DNA of 64,000 bases from Diaphorobacter sp. HDW4A (GTDB lineage Bacteria > Pseudomonadota > Gammaproteobacteria > Burkholderiales > Burkholderiaceae_C). Shown one piece after another: positions 47,406 through 56,113 of this stretch. A model generated the notes under the pieces. The model searched no databases, was not told the origin of the DNA, and was given only the letters and a program-made list of their open reading frames with translations. Position 1 is the first letter of the stretch. Every line of letters starts with the position of its first letter. The stretch lies in contig NZ_CP049910.1 of assembly GCF_011305995.1 (NCBI RefSeq), forward strand, positions 2,666,001 through 2,730,000, given 5' to 3'. The translations under genes and the position numbers were made by a program.

Positions 47406-48323
47406 TCAGCGGGAGGCCCGGTTGGCCTCGAACAGCCGCTTCGCCAGATCGCGAATATCGTCCGCCATGCAAAGACGTGCCAGCCAGGTCGAAGGCAGGC
47501 TGCGCGCGCCCCACATCGCCCCGGCGATCTGGCCGGTGATCGCGGCGGTAGTGTCCGCGTCGTCGCCGAGATTGGCCGCATCGAGCACCGCATCCCAGAC
47601 GTTGTCGCGCCGCGCAAAGCACCAGAGCGCGGCTTCGAGGCTCTCGACCACGTAGCCCGATCCACGAATCTCGTCACGGCCCTTGCCCAGATAGCCGCCC
47701 TCGGCGATCCGCTGGATTCTGGGACTGCCCAGATTCAGCCCCGCCAGATCAAGCACCTCGCGCTTGCTGCAGCCACGCAGGGCCCGGCCCAGCGCCACGG
47801 CAAACAAGCGACAGGCATCCAGACACTCCGCAGCCCCGTGCGTGGTGCGCGAGCTGAGCGCGGCCATCTCCTGCGCGAGCGCCTCATCGCCGCAATACCG
47901 CATGGCTACGGGCGCAAGCCGCATCAGCGAGCCATTGCCCGCACTCTGCGGATCGGTACTGCCCGCCAACGGTTCACCCGTCTTGAGAAACTGCTCGACG
48001 GCGGCCCGCGTCGCCATGCCAATGTCAAAGCAGCGTCCGGTCGAACTCCAGTAGCCCCACTGGTACCAGTTCGCATAGCGCGTCATCTGGTCGTGCGGAT
48101 CGCATGCACCAGTGGTCACCAGGCTCTCGGCCAGACACAGCGCCATCGAAGTGTCATCGGTCCACTGCCCCGCCTTGAGCGAAAACGGCCCGCCGCCGAC
48201 CATGTCGATCAGTGGCGTGAAACTGCCGCGCGGCTGGAACTCCACCGTCGTGCCAACCGCGTCACCGCAGGCGAGGCCAAGCAGCGCGCCTTGAAAGCGA
48301 TCCAGCATGTCATCGTCACTCAT
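47406..48323 (-). CDS. ADP-ribosylglycohydrolase family protein (DraG-like)
   Basis: Removes ADP-ribose from proteins, nucleic acids or small molecules; Mg-dependent all-helical fold. 305 residues. Key blocks: GLACGDAVGTTVEF, QWTDDTSMAL (metal Thr-Asp-Asp) and GDDADTTAAITGQIAGA (metal Asp-Asp-Thr). ATG at 48323 with GGAGTG upstream; a GTG at 48332 also in frame. Follows the NADAR gene by 24 bp, so the two are almost surely coexpressed, and the divergent gene is an NrtR regulator, indicating NAD/ADP-ribose metabolism. Confidence 0.93.
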   Translation of the reverse strand: MSDDDMLDRFQGALLGLACGDAVGTTVEFQPRGSFTPLIDMVGGGPFSLKAGQWTDDTSMALCLAESLVTTGACDPHDQMTRYANWYQWGYWSSTGRCFDIGMATRAAVEQFLKTGEPLAGSTDPQSAGNGSLMRLAPVAMRYCGDEALAQEMAALSSRTTHGAAECLDACRLFAVALGRALRGCSKREVLDLAGLNLGSPRIQRIAEGGYLGKGRDEIRGSGYVVESLEAALWCFARRDNVWDAVLDAANLGDDADTTAAITGQIAGAMWGARSLPSTWLARLCMADDIRDLAKRLFEANRASR

Positions 48324-48347
48324 CACGGTCACTCCATCTTTCGTTCT

Positions 48348-48926
48348 TCATTGCCCCGTAGCACCGCGCAGCCGCTCGCGCGCGGCCATCAGTGCAAATC
48401 CGAGCAGATTCTGTCCGCGCCAGTTCTGCGGACGTTCGGCGTCGGGGTTGGATGCGCCCATGCCGATGCCCCAGATGCGGTCACGCGGACTGGCCTCGAC
48501 CAGCACGCGATTGCCAGTGCCCAGCAGAAAGTCGCGCATCGCGGGGTTCTGGCCGAATTTGGCGACATTGCCATTCACGACGATGTCAAAGCGTTCGGCA
48601 TGCCAGCGCCCCTCATCGAAATGTCGCACGCCGCGCCCCAGCTGCTTGGCGCTGGCCGGGGAACCCGCGCGCAGCACCTGCGCACGAGCCGCCTCGTCAC
48701 CAAACAGGCGCGCCTTCTCGGCCATCATGAAGTGTTCGGCCGTGGGATAACGGTCACCATCGACGGTGAATTCCGCATGGAACCACTGGCTGAAGCAGCC
48801 CCTGCCGACGGAGCCATCCTTCTCGGGTTGATGGCCCCAGAAAAACAGGTATTTGGGGCGCAGGCCTGTATTGAGCTCCATGAGCAGATCGGCCACCGTT
48901 CGGATTTCGTTCTTTGCGTTGGTCAT
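48348..48926 (-). CDS. NADAR family N-glycosidase/ADP-ribose hydrolase
   Basis: YbiA/NADAR superfamily, 192 residues. Family members cleave N-glycosidic bonds of riboflavin intermediates or remove ADP-ribose from guanine or NAD-derived compounds. Family blocks seen: FFWGHQPEKDG, CFSQWFHAEF, YPTAEHFMMAEKARLFGD, GRWHAERFDIVVNGNVAKFGQN, LVEASPRDRIWGIGM. ATG at 48926 kept; GTG at 48935 possible. Upstream of the DraG-like gene and divergent from nrtR with two palindromes between, so regulation by NAD state is likely. Confidence 0.92.
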   Translation of the reverse strand: MTNAKNEIRTVADLLMELNTGLRPKYLFFWGHQPEKDGSVGRGCFSQWFHAEFTVDGDRYPTAEHFMMAEKARLFGDEAARAQVLRAGSPASAKQLGRGVRHFDEGRWHAERFDIVVNGNVAKFGQNPAMRDFLLGTGNRVLVEASPRDRIWGIGMGASNPDAERPQNWRGQNLLGFALMAARERLRGATGQ

Positions 48927-48971
48927 GTCGTGCACTTTCTCATGTTGGTTTTCTTGTTGAGTTCATAATAA

Positions 48972-48986
48972 GTTGCTTAATACAAC
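48972..48986. promoter_or_regulatory. Candidate NrtR operator 1
   Basis: GTTGCT-TAA-TACAAC, an imperfect inverted repeat in the NADAR-nrtR divergent gap. Its centre is 24 bp from operator 2, so two dimers would sit on the same DNA face about two turns apart. Confidence 0.5.
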
Positions 48987-48995
48987 TCAAAGCAA

Positions 48996-49010
48996 GTTGT
49001 ACAATACAAC
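48996..49010. promoter_or_regulatory. Candidate NrtR operator 2
   Basis: GTTGTA-CAA-TACAAC, a perfect 6-bp inverted repeat with a 3-bp spacer, 30 bp upstream of the nrtR ATG. Confidence 0.55.
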
Positions 49011-49039
49011 CCAATACTCAAGACGTCAAGAGCGACTGC

Positions 49040-49780
49040 ATGACCGTTACCGTTCCTCGCACAAAAACCAACAGAGTGCCCGACTTCCCGCGTCCATTCA
49101 CCACCGTCGACGTGGTGATCTTTTCCGTCGTGGATGCTCAATTGAAGGTGCTGCTGGTTCAACGCCCTGAGGGAGACAAAGAGCCGTTTCCCGCACTGTG
49201 GGCGCTGCCCGGCGGGTTTGTGAACGTCGATCTGGATGCGGATCTCGAGACCTGCGCGCGCCGCAAGCTCAAGGAGAAGACCAGTGTGGACAGCCCCTAT
49301 CTGGAGCAGCTCGGCAGCTGGGGCGGCAAGGCGCGCGATCCGCGCGGCTGGTCGGCCACGCATGTGTATTTCGCGCTGATTCCCAGCTCCGACATCACGC
49401 TCGCCAAGGGCGCAAATGCTGCCGACGTGGCGTGGTTCGAGGTCGACGAGATGCTCGACCACCCCAAGCTCGCCTTCGATCACGGCGAGATCCTGCAGAC
49501 CGCCGTCGAGCGCCTGCGCGGCAAGGTCGAATACACCTCGTTGCCCGCGTTTCTGCTGGCCGAGCCCTTCACCCTGCCCCAGTTGCAGCAGGTCTACGAG
49601 ACCGTGCTCGGCCGCCCGGTGGACAAGAGCGGCTTTCGCACCCGCATGCTGGCCGCGCAGTTTCTGGTGGAGGCGGGACATGTGGAGGGCACATCCAACC
49701 GCCCGGCCATGGGCTACCGGCTTGCGGACCGGAACGCGGCGGTGGTGTTTCCGCGCACATTCAGTCCACGCTCGGCATGA
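49040..49780 (+). CDS. nrtR: NrtR-type Nudix transcriptional regulator
   Basis: 246 residues: N-terminal Nudix fold and C-terminal winged helix (about 165-235), the NrtR architecture that represses NAD-salvage or ADP-ribose genes and is released by ADP-ribose. The Nudix box is degenerate (GGFVNVDLDADLE then ARRKLKEKTSV, lacking the catalytic REXXEE glutamates), so it should be a sensor, not an enzyme. ATG at 49040. Divergent from NADAR and DraG-like genes; the two palindromes at 48972-49010 are its likely operators. Confidence 0.9.
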   Translation: MTVTVPRTKTNRVPDFPRPFTTVDVVIFSVVDAQLKVLLVQRPEGDKEPFPALWALPGGFVNVDLDADLETCARRKLKEKTSVDSPYLEQLGSWGGKARDPRGWSATHVYFALIPSSDITLAKGANAADVAWFEVDEMLDHPKLAFDHGEILQTAVERLRGKVEYTSLPAFLLAEPFTLPQLQQVYETVLGRPVDKSGFRTRMLAAQFLVEAGHVEGTSNRPAMGYRLADRNAAVVFPRTFSPRSA

Positions 49781-49911
49781 GCAACCGGGTGGGATTCGTG
49801 GTGGGCGCGGGTTGGAGCCGGGTTAATCCGGCTGGGCGATAGCACCCGCTTGCGTTCAGCATCCGGCGTCATATCAACCTACCGCGCCCAAGCTGCCGCG
49901 CCGAATCTGCC

Positions 49912-50532
49912 ATGACCACCCTGCTGATCAATCATCCAGAAACCGACGAGACCGCCACGGACAAGAGCATGTTCGGCGGCGCTCCGAGCGCGCCCGCAGG
50001 TCATCTCGACTGGCCGACCTGCGGCCAGTGCGGCGGCAACATGCAGTTTCAGGGACAGTTGCAGAACGCCCTCGAATCCAGCCTGCTGCTGGTGTTCATG
50101 TGCCAGAACGATCCGGGCTGCTGCGAGGAGTGGGACGCCAACGACGGCGGCAATAAGGTGCTGGAGGTGGCCGCGCACGACCTGCAACTGGTCACGCCTT
50201 CCGAAGACGGCGAGACGGTGCGCTCCACGCGCTACGGAGCCACCTTGGTCTCGTCCGCAGAGGCGAACTACGACCGGGCCCGCGCGCAATGGTCCGATGC
50301 GGCAGGCCAGTCGCCGCGTCAGGTGCTCGGCAAGATCGGTGGCGCGCCGATGTGGATTCAGCACGACGAAACGCCTGAGTGCGACGCCTGCGGCCAGCCC
50401 ATGCAGTTTTTCGCCCAGTTGGAGGAAGGACCGGACCACCGCACGGCGATGAACTTCGCCAGCGGATGCGGCTATGTCTTCCGCTGCGGCTGCACCCAAC
50501 CCGCCTCAGGGAAATTTCTCTGGCAGTGCTAA
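49912..50532 (+). CDS. DUF1963/YwqG-like protein with Cys pairs
   Basis: 206-residue soluble protein with features of DUF1963: FGGAPSAPAGHLDWPTCGQCGGNMQF near the start, a middle beta-rich region, GKIGGAPMWIQHDETPECDACGQPMQFFAQL, and GCGYVFRCGC followed by GKFLWQC. The repeated CxxC pairs (CGQC, CDAC) suggest zinc binding. Two similar halves (both with W/P-x-C-x-x-C-G-x-x-M-Q-F) imply an internal duplication. Function unknown. 131 bp after nrtR; membership in that regulon is unproven. Confidence 0.75.
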   Translation: MTTLLINHPETDETATDKSMFGGAPSAPAGHLDWPTCGQCGGNMQFQGQLQNALESSLLLVFMCQNDPGCCEEWDANDGGNKVLEVAAHDLQLVTPSEDGETVRSTRYGATLVSSAEANYDRARAQWSDAAGQSPRQVLGKIGGAPMWIQHDETPECDACGQPMQFFAQLEEGPDHRTAMNFASGCGYVFRCGCTQPASGKFLWQC

Positions 50533-50628
50533 TGCCACCCACGGACGGCACTGAGGGCACGGGGGTTGCGAGGCGAGCAATCACCCTCCCCCCCGGAATC
50601 CGGTCGATCCTGAGATAATCGCGCCCTT

Positions 50629-52635
50629 ATGTCTCTCCTGCCCCACCAGCTCGAACTGCTCTCCCCGGCCCGCGATGCCGACATCGGGATTGAAGCCATC
50701 AACCACGGCGCCGATGCCATCTATATCGGCGGTCCAGCCTTCGGCGCGCGCGCGACTGCGGGCAACGACATGCGCGATCTCGATCGGCTCATCAAGCATG
50801 CGCACCGCTTCGGCAGCCGTGTCTTTATCACGCTGAACACCATTCTGCGCGACGACGAACTCGAAGACGCGCGCAAGATGGCCTGGCAGATCTACGAGGC
50901 CGGAGCGGACGCGCTGATCATCCAGGACATGGGCCTGCTCGAGATCGACCTGCCGCCGATCCAGCTGCACGCCTCCACCCAAACCGACATCCGCACGCCC
51001 GAGAAGGCACGTTTTCTGCAGGACGCGGGCCTGTCGCAGATCGTGCTGGCGCGCGAGCTCGATCTCCAGCAGATCGAGGCGATCCGCGCGGCGACCGATC
51101 CGAACCGCACCACCATCGAATTCTTCGTGCACGGCGCGCTGTGCGTGGCTTATTCGGGTCAGTGCTTCATCAGCCATGCACATACTGGCCGCAGCGCCAA
51201 TCGCGGCGACTGCAACCAAGCCTGCCGTTTGCCCTATGAGGTGACGGACCAGAGTGGCCGCATCATCGCGCACGAAAAGCATGTGCTGTCTATGAAGGAC
51301 AACAACCAGAGCGACAACCTGCGCGCACTGATCGACGCGGGCGTACGCAGCTTCAAGATCGAAGGCCGCTACAAGGACATGGGCTATGTGAAGAACATCA
51401 CGGCCCACTACCGCAAGCTGCTCGACGAGGTGATCGAGGAGCGCGAGTTCTCCGAAGCGCCGCTGGCGCGTTCATCGTCTGGCCTCACCACGCTGTTCTT
51501 CGAACCCGATCCGGACCAGAATTTCAACCGCGAATTCACCGACTACTTCGTGAACGGCCGCAAGGAAGACATCGGCGCGTTCGACACGCCCAAGACACCA
51601 GGCCGCTCGATTGGCTGGGTCACGCAAGTCGACGACAAATGGTTCGAGCTGGAAACCGCTGACAAGGACGTCGAGCTGCACAACGGCGACGGCCTCTGCT
51701 ACTACGACCTGCAAAAGGAACTGGTGGGCGTGCACATCAACCGCGTGGAATGCGTGCATGCCAAAAAAGGCATCTGGCGCGCGTTCCCCAAGAACGACAT
51801 CAGCGAGTTCAAGGACCTGCGCAAGGGTCTTGAGATCAACCGCAACCGCGACATGGACTGGGTGCGCACGCTCGAGAAGAAGTCGAGCGAGCGTCGCATC
51901 GGCATGTGGGCCGAGTTCAAGGAAACGGCCAACGGGTTCGCGCTCACTCTGACCGACGAAGACGGCTTTGTGGGCACCGCCGAGGTCGAGCAGGAACATC
52001 AGAGCGCCACCGACGCGGCCAAGGCGGAAGCCACTCTGCGCGAACAGCTCGGCCGCTTTGGCGCGACGATCTTCGAAGCGCACGACATCGCGCTCAATGT
52101 GTCGCAGCCCTGGTTCGTGCCCGCATCGGTGCTCAACCAACTGCGCCGCGAAGCCGTTGCGGCGCTTGAAGTCGCACGCGCCGAAGGCCTGGTGCGCCTG
52201 CCGCGCGCCGTGCCGGTCGAGCCGCCTGCAGCCTTCCCCGAAGACACGCTCACCTATCTGGCCAACGTGTTCAACCAGAAGGCGCATGACTTCTACGTGA
52301 AGCATGGCGTGAAGGTGGTCGAAGCGGCCTACGAGAGCAAGGAAGAGGAAGGCGAAGTCTCGCTGATGATCACCAAGCACTGCGTGCGCTTCTCGATGAG
52401 CCTGTGTCCCAAGCAGGCCAAGGGCGTGATCGGTGTGAAGGGCACGATCAAGGCCGAGCCGCTGCAGCTCATCAACGGCAAGGAAAAGCTCACGCTGCGC
52501 TTTGACTGCAAGCCCTGCGAAATGCACGTGGTCGGCAAGATGAAGCGCTCAGTGATGAACCAGCACGCCAAGGAAATGCAGGAGCATCCGATGCAGTTCT
52601 ACCGCACGCGCCCCACACCGCGCACCGGCGTCTGA
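50629..52635 (+). CDS. rlhA: 23S rRNA 5-hydroxycytidine C2501 synthase RlhA
   Basis: U32-family protein (YdcP/RlhA) needed to hydroxylate C2501 of 23S rRNA; relative of the tRNA-acting TrhP. 668 residues, the length of RlhA and not of the shorter TrhP. N-terminal LELLSPARDADIGIEAINHGADAIYIGG, U32 signature EFFVHGALCVAYSGQCFIS, Fe-S-type cysteines in NRGDCNQACRLPY, and the C-terminal DUF3656 region with FDCKPCEMHVVGK. Followed 20 bp later by an exonuclease gene. Confidence 0.93.
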   Translation: MSLLPHQLELLSPARDADIGIEAINHGADAIYIGGPAFGARATAGNDMRDLDRLIKHAHRFGSRVFITLNTILRDDELEDARKMAWQIYEAGADALIIQDMGLLEIDLPPIQLHASTQTDIRTPEKARFLQDAGLSQIVLARELDLQQIEAIRAATDPNRTTIEFFVHGALCVAYSGQCFISHAHTGRSANRGDCNQACRLPYEVTDQSGRIIAHEKHVLSMKDNNQSDNLRALIDAGVRSFKIEGRYKDMGYVKNITAHYRKLLDEVIEEREFSEAPLARSSSGLTTLFFEPDPDQNFNREFTDYFVNGRKEDIGAFDTPKTPGRSIGWVTQVDDKWFELETADKDVELHNGDGLCYYDLQKELVGVHINRVECVHAKKGIWRAFPKNDISEFKDLRKGLEINRNRDMDWVRTLEKKSSERRIGMWAEFKETANGFALTLTDEDGFVGTAEVEQEHQSATDAAKAEATLREQLGRFGATIFEAHDIALNVSQPWFVPASVLNQLRREAVAALEVARAEGLVRLPRAVPVEPPAAFPEDTLTYLANVFNQKAHDFYVKHGVKVVEAAYESKEEEGEVSLMITKHCVRFSMSLCPKQAKGVIGVKGTIKAEPLQLINGKEKLTLRFDCKPCEMHVVGKMKRSVMNQHAKEMQEHPMQFYRTRPTPRTGV

Positions 52636-52655
52636 GCAGCCGAAACAGCAAGCTG

Positions 52656-53321
52656 ATGACGCGCCGCAAAGCCCCGACCAAGGAAGAATCCGCGCTGCTG
52701 CCGCCGTTTGTGGCGCTCGCGGATTCCGCGATTCACATCCCCGCGAGCGAAGAGGATTTCGCCCGCGCCCGCACTGCCCTGCTCGCCGCACCGGTGCTGG
52801 GTTTCGACACCGAAAGCAAGCCGCTCTTCCAGGTGGGCGCCAAGGACACCGGCCCGCATCTCGTGCAGTTCGCCACGACCACGGAATGCTGGCTGCTGCA
52901 GATGCGCCACCCCGAGGCCTTCGCCCTCACCCGCGAGGTGCTCGGCAACGCGCGCATCACCAAGGCTGGCTTCGGGCTCGACAATGATCGCAGCCAACTG
53001 CAGGGCCGCCTGCAGGTCGAGATGCAGAACGTCATCGACCTCGACCGCATCTTCAAGCGCCATGGCTTCGGCGCATCGACCGGCGTGCGCGCCGCCATCG
53101 CCATGGTGCTGGTCCAGAGCCTGCGCAAGTCCAAGAAAGTGACCACCTCCAACTGGTCCAACGAACGCCTGACCGAAAGCCAGATCCGCTACGCGGCGAA
53201 TGACGCGCATGCCCCGGCGATGGTGTTTGCGCATTTGACGGCGTGGGAGGCCAAGCAGCCGCTCACTCCCGCCCCCAGACAGCACACCAGACCACACACT
53301 GCGGCACAATCGGGCACATAA
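52656..53321 (+). CDS. DEDD-family 3'-5' exonuclease (RNase D-like)
   Basis: 221-residue stand-alone 3'-5' exonuclease domain. DEDD catalytic residues: FDTES (Exo I), GFGLDNDRSQL (Exo II) and YAANDAHAP (Exo III, Tyr-x3-Asp, so DEDDy). No HRDC or polymerase domain, unlike RNase D, so substrate (RNA or DNA) is open. ATG at 52656 follows rlhA by 20 bp and probably shares its transcript. The last 25 residues are low complexity (TPAPRQHTRPHTAAQSG). Confidence 0.88.
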   Translation: MTRRKAPTKEESALLPPFVALADSAIHIPASEEDFARARTALLAAPVLGFDTESKPLFQVGAKDTGPHLVQFATTTECWLLQMRHPEAFALTREVLGNARITKAGFGLDNDRSQLQGRLQVEMQNVIDLDRIFKRHGFGASTGVRAAIAMVLVQSLRKSKKVTTSNWSNERLTESQIRYAANDAHAPAMVFAHLTAWEAKQPLTPAPRQHTRPHTAAQSGT

Positions 53322-53504
53322 GCACCTCGCTCATGGTCGCGCCATTCCGCAAAATGGGATCTGGTGCGGCGCATAAGCTCATAGCGAAACCTTCGTTAGT
53401 CTCGCCGCGCCGTGCGGCAACAATCACCGTCATATCCGGACGCATTGGTGCAGGTGCACACGCGCCCGGTTCGTGTTCTGTTCAACATTTCGGAGACCTG
53501 ACTC

Positions 53505-54788
53505 ATGCGCATCGAAACCTTGGCCGTCCACGCCGGTTATTCCCCCGACCCCACCACCAAAGCCGTCGCGGTGCCGATCTACCAGACCGTCGCTTATGCG
53601 TTCGACAGCGCGCAGCATGGCGCGGATCTGTTTGATCTGAAGGTCGCGGGCAATATCTACACGCGCATCATGAATCCGACCACCGACGTGCTGGAAAAGC
53701 GCGTCGCGGCACTGGAGGGCGGCATTGCCGCACTGGCGGTGGCTTCGGGCATGGCGGCGATCACCTATGCGATCCAGACGATTGCCGAGGCGGGCGACAA
53801 CATCGTCTCGGCCGCCACGCTCTACGGCGGCACCTACAACCTGTTCGCCCACACCTTCCCACAGCAAGGCATCGAGGTGCGTTTTGCTGATGCGCGCGAT
53901 CCCGCAAGCTTCGGCAAGCTGATCGACGCAAAGACCAAGGCCATCTTCATCGAATCCATCGGCAATCCGCTCGGCAATGTGACGGACATCCGCGCGCTTG
54001 CCGACGTGGCCCATGCGCATGGCGTGCCGCTGATCGTCGACAACACGGTGCCCAGCCCCTACCTGCTGCGCCCCATCGAGCATGGTGCGGACATCGTCGT
54101 GCACTCGCTCACCAAATACCTCGGCGGCCACGGCACCAGCGTGGGCGGCGCCATCGTGGACAGTGGCAAGTTCCCGTGGGCCGAGCACAAGGCGCGCTTC
54201 AAGCGCCTGAACGAACCCGACGTGAGCTACCACGGCGTGGTCTACACCGAAGCGCTGGGCCCTGCCGCCTACATCGGCCGCGCGCGCGTCGTGCCACTGC
54301 GCAACATGGGCGCCGCGATCTCGCCGCAGAACGCCTTCCAGATCCTGCAGGGCATCGAGACGCTCGCGCTGCGCATGGACCGCATCTGCGAGAACACCCA
54401 GAAGATCGCCGAGACGCTGCAAAAGCACGCCAAGATCGAATGGATACGCTACGCGGGCCTCAAGGACCATCCTGATCACGCCATCGTCCAGAAGCAATCG
54501 GGCGGCCGCGCCTCGGGCATTCTGTCGTTCAGCCTCAAGTCCTCAGGTGAAGACGCGCGCGCCGCCGGTGCACGCTTTCTCGACGCGCTGCAACTGTTCA
54601 CGCGTCTGGTGAACATTGGCGACGCCAAGTCGCTGGCCACGCACCCCGCCTCCACCACCCACCGCCAGCTCGACGCTGCGGAACTCGCCAAGGCCGGAGT
54701 GACCGAGGGCATGGTGCGCCTGTCGGTGGGCATCGAACACATTGACGATCTGCTGGCGGATCTGGACCAAGCGCTCGCAGCGGTTTAA
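53505..54788 (+). CDS. metY: O-acetylhomoserine sulfhydrylase MetY
   Basis: PLP enzyme that combines O-acetylhomoserine with sulfide to give homocysteine. 427 residues; [28 protein letters not shown] at the N-terminus, [17 protein letters not shown] Lys in [16 protein letters not shown], and C-terminal VRLSVGIEH. The length and [11 protein letters not shown] motif favour MetY over MetB. GGAGA precedes the ATG. The 183-bp upstream gap shows no SAM riboswitch that I can recognise. Complements metC at 31 kb. Confidence 0.93.
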   Translation: MRIETLAVHAGYSPDPTTKAVAVPIYQTVAYAFDSAQHGADLFDLKVAGNIYTRIMNPTTDVLEKRVAALEGGIAALAVASGMAAITYAIQTIAEAGDNIVSAATLYGGTYNLFAHTFPQQGIEVRFADARDPASFGKLIDAKTKAIFIESIGNPLGNVTDIRALADVAHAHGVPLIVDNTVPSPYLLRPIEHGADIVVHSLTKYLGGHGTSVGGAIVDSGKFPWAEHKARFKRLNEPDVSYHGVVYTEALGPAAYIGRARVVPLRNMGAAISPQNAFQILQGIETLALRMDRICENTQKIAETLQKHAKIEWIRYAGLKDHPDHAIVQKQSGGRASGILSFSLKSSGEDARAAGARFLDALQLFTRLVNIGDAKSLATHPASTTHRQLDAAELAKAGVTEGMVRLSVGIEHIDDLLADLDQALAAV

Positions 54789-54804
54789 ACCATCAGCAGC
54801 GACA

Positions 54805-54830
54805 GCACTCGCCGCGTTCTCGGCGGGTGC
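54805..54830. terminator. Hairpin between convergent metY and egtB
   Basis: GCACTCGCCG (54805-54814) and CGGCGGGTGC (54821-54830) form a 10-bp stem with one G-T pair and a 6-nt loop in the 47-bp convergent gap. The U-run is weak, so a termination role is tentative. Confidence 0.45.
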
Positions 54831-54835
54831 CTCAT

Positions 54836-56107
54836 TCACAAATCCCGCGCGAGTCGCACCCCCGCAAACTGCCAGCGAGCCGTGGTCGGAAAGAAATTGC
54901 GGTAGCTCGCGCGGATGTGGTCAGATGGCGTGGCGCAGGAGCCGCCGCGCAGCACGTACTGATTGACCATGAACTTGCCGTTGTACTCGCCTACCGCGCC
55001 CCCGGCCGGCGTAAATCCCGGATAGGCATCGTAGCTCGACCGTGTCCACTGCCACACGTTGCCAAAGAGCTGAGGCGCGCCCTGCTCTGCAGCAGGATGG
55101 AACACCCCGCTGTCCGCAAATTGCCCGCTGAAAGGTATCGACTCCGCCTGAGCCACAGCCTCCCACTCCGCCTCGGTCGGCAGTCGTGCGCCGCTCCAGC
55201 GCGCATAGGCATCGGCCTCAAAATACGAGAGATGCACAACGGGTTGCTGCAGCGCAAGATCGACCGCACCGTGCAGCGTGAACTCCCGCCAGAGCGCGTC
55301 GTCGTTCCCTTGCGCTCGCCGCCAGTACTGGGGCGCATGAATGGTGTTGGCCTCGCGCCAGTCCCAGCCCTGCGCCAACCACAGCGCGGGCTGTTCGTAT
55401 CCTCCATCCTGCATGAACCCCAAATAGTCGCCATTGGTCACGAGGCGCGAACAGAGCGCGAACGGTTCCAGGTAGACGCGATGGCGCGGCGATTCATTGT
55501 CGAAGCCAAAGCCTTCACCGGCATGCCCGATCTGCTCGAGTCCACCGAGGTGGGAGATCCATGCGGGCTGTGCAGGTGGTGATGCAACCACCTGCGGCCA
55601 CTGGACAGTGCGATACATCGGCCATAGCGGATGGCATGAAAGCAAGTGCTTGATGTCCATGAGAACCAGCTCCTGATGCTGCTGCTCATGCTGCAGACCG
55701 AGCTCGATGAGTGCAAGGCATGCGGCATCTTCACAGCGCGCGAGCAGACGTTGCATGCGTTCATCCACCGCTGCGCGGTAGCGCAACACGGAAGCGAGGT
55801 CAGGCCTCGTGATCAGGCCACGCTGCGGCCTCGGGTGCTGCGCGCCGACACCATGGTAGTACGAGTTGAACAGCACGCGGAAGGCCGGATCGAATGGTGC
55901 GAAATTCGGCTCGAATCGCTCCAGCACAAAGGTTTCGAAGAACCAGGTGGAGTGCGCCAGATGCCATTTCACCGGACTCGCATCCGCCATGGATTGGGCG
56001 CAGCAGTCTTCGGTAGACAGCGGTTCGGCCAACTGACAGGTCGCGGCGCGAACGCGACCAAAGCGCGCCGCCATGTTCTGTTCGAGATCGCGCACTGGGG
56101 TCAGCAT
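54836..56107 (-). CDS. egtB: Ergothioneine biosynthesis sulfoxide synthase EgtB
   Basis: Non-haem iron enzyme that joins trimethylhistidine (hercynine) to a thiol and oxygen. 423 residues: DinB-like N-terminal helical domain carrying the iron ligands His52 (WHLAHS), His140 and His144 (LQHEQQHQE), and a C-terminal formylglycine-like domain (LPTEAEWE, NVWQWTRSSYDAYPGF, GGSCATPSDHIRASYRNFF). Follows egtD by 6 bp as the second gene of the operon. No egtC or egtE is adjacent, as usual outside Actinobacteria. Confidence 0.94.
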   Translation of the reverse strand: MLTPVRDLEQNMAARFGRVRAATCQLAEPLSTEDCCAQSMADASPVKWHLAHSTWFFETFVLERFEPNFAPFDPAFRVLFNSYYHGVGAQHPRPQRGLITRPDLASVLRYRAAVDERMQRLLARCEDAACLALIELGLQHEQQHQELVLMDIKHLLSCHPLWPMYRTVQWPQVVASPPAQPAWISHLGGLEQIGHAGEGFGFDNESPRHRVYLEPFALCSRLVTNGDYLGFMQDGGYEQPALWLAQGWDWREANTIHAPQYWRRAQGNDDALWREFTLHGAVDLALQQPVVHLSYFEADAYARWSGARLPTEAEWEAVAQAESIPFSGQFADSGVFHPAAEQGAPQLFGNVWQWTRSSYDAYPGFTPAGGAVGEYNGKFMVNQYVLRGGSCATPSDHIRASYRNFFPTTARWQFAGVRLARDL

Positions 56108-56113
56108 AGCGAC

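Noticed and set aside
53322..53504. Possible SAM riboswitch upstream of metY
   Set aside because: No recognisable SAM-I, SAM-II or SAM-V core could be followed by eye.
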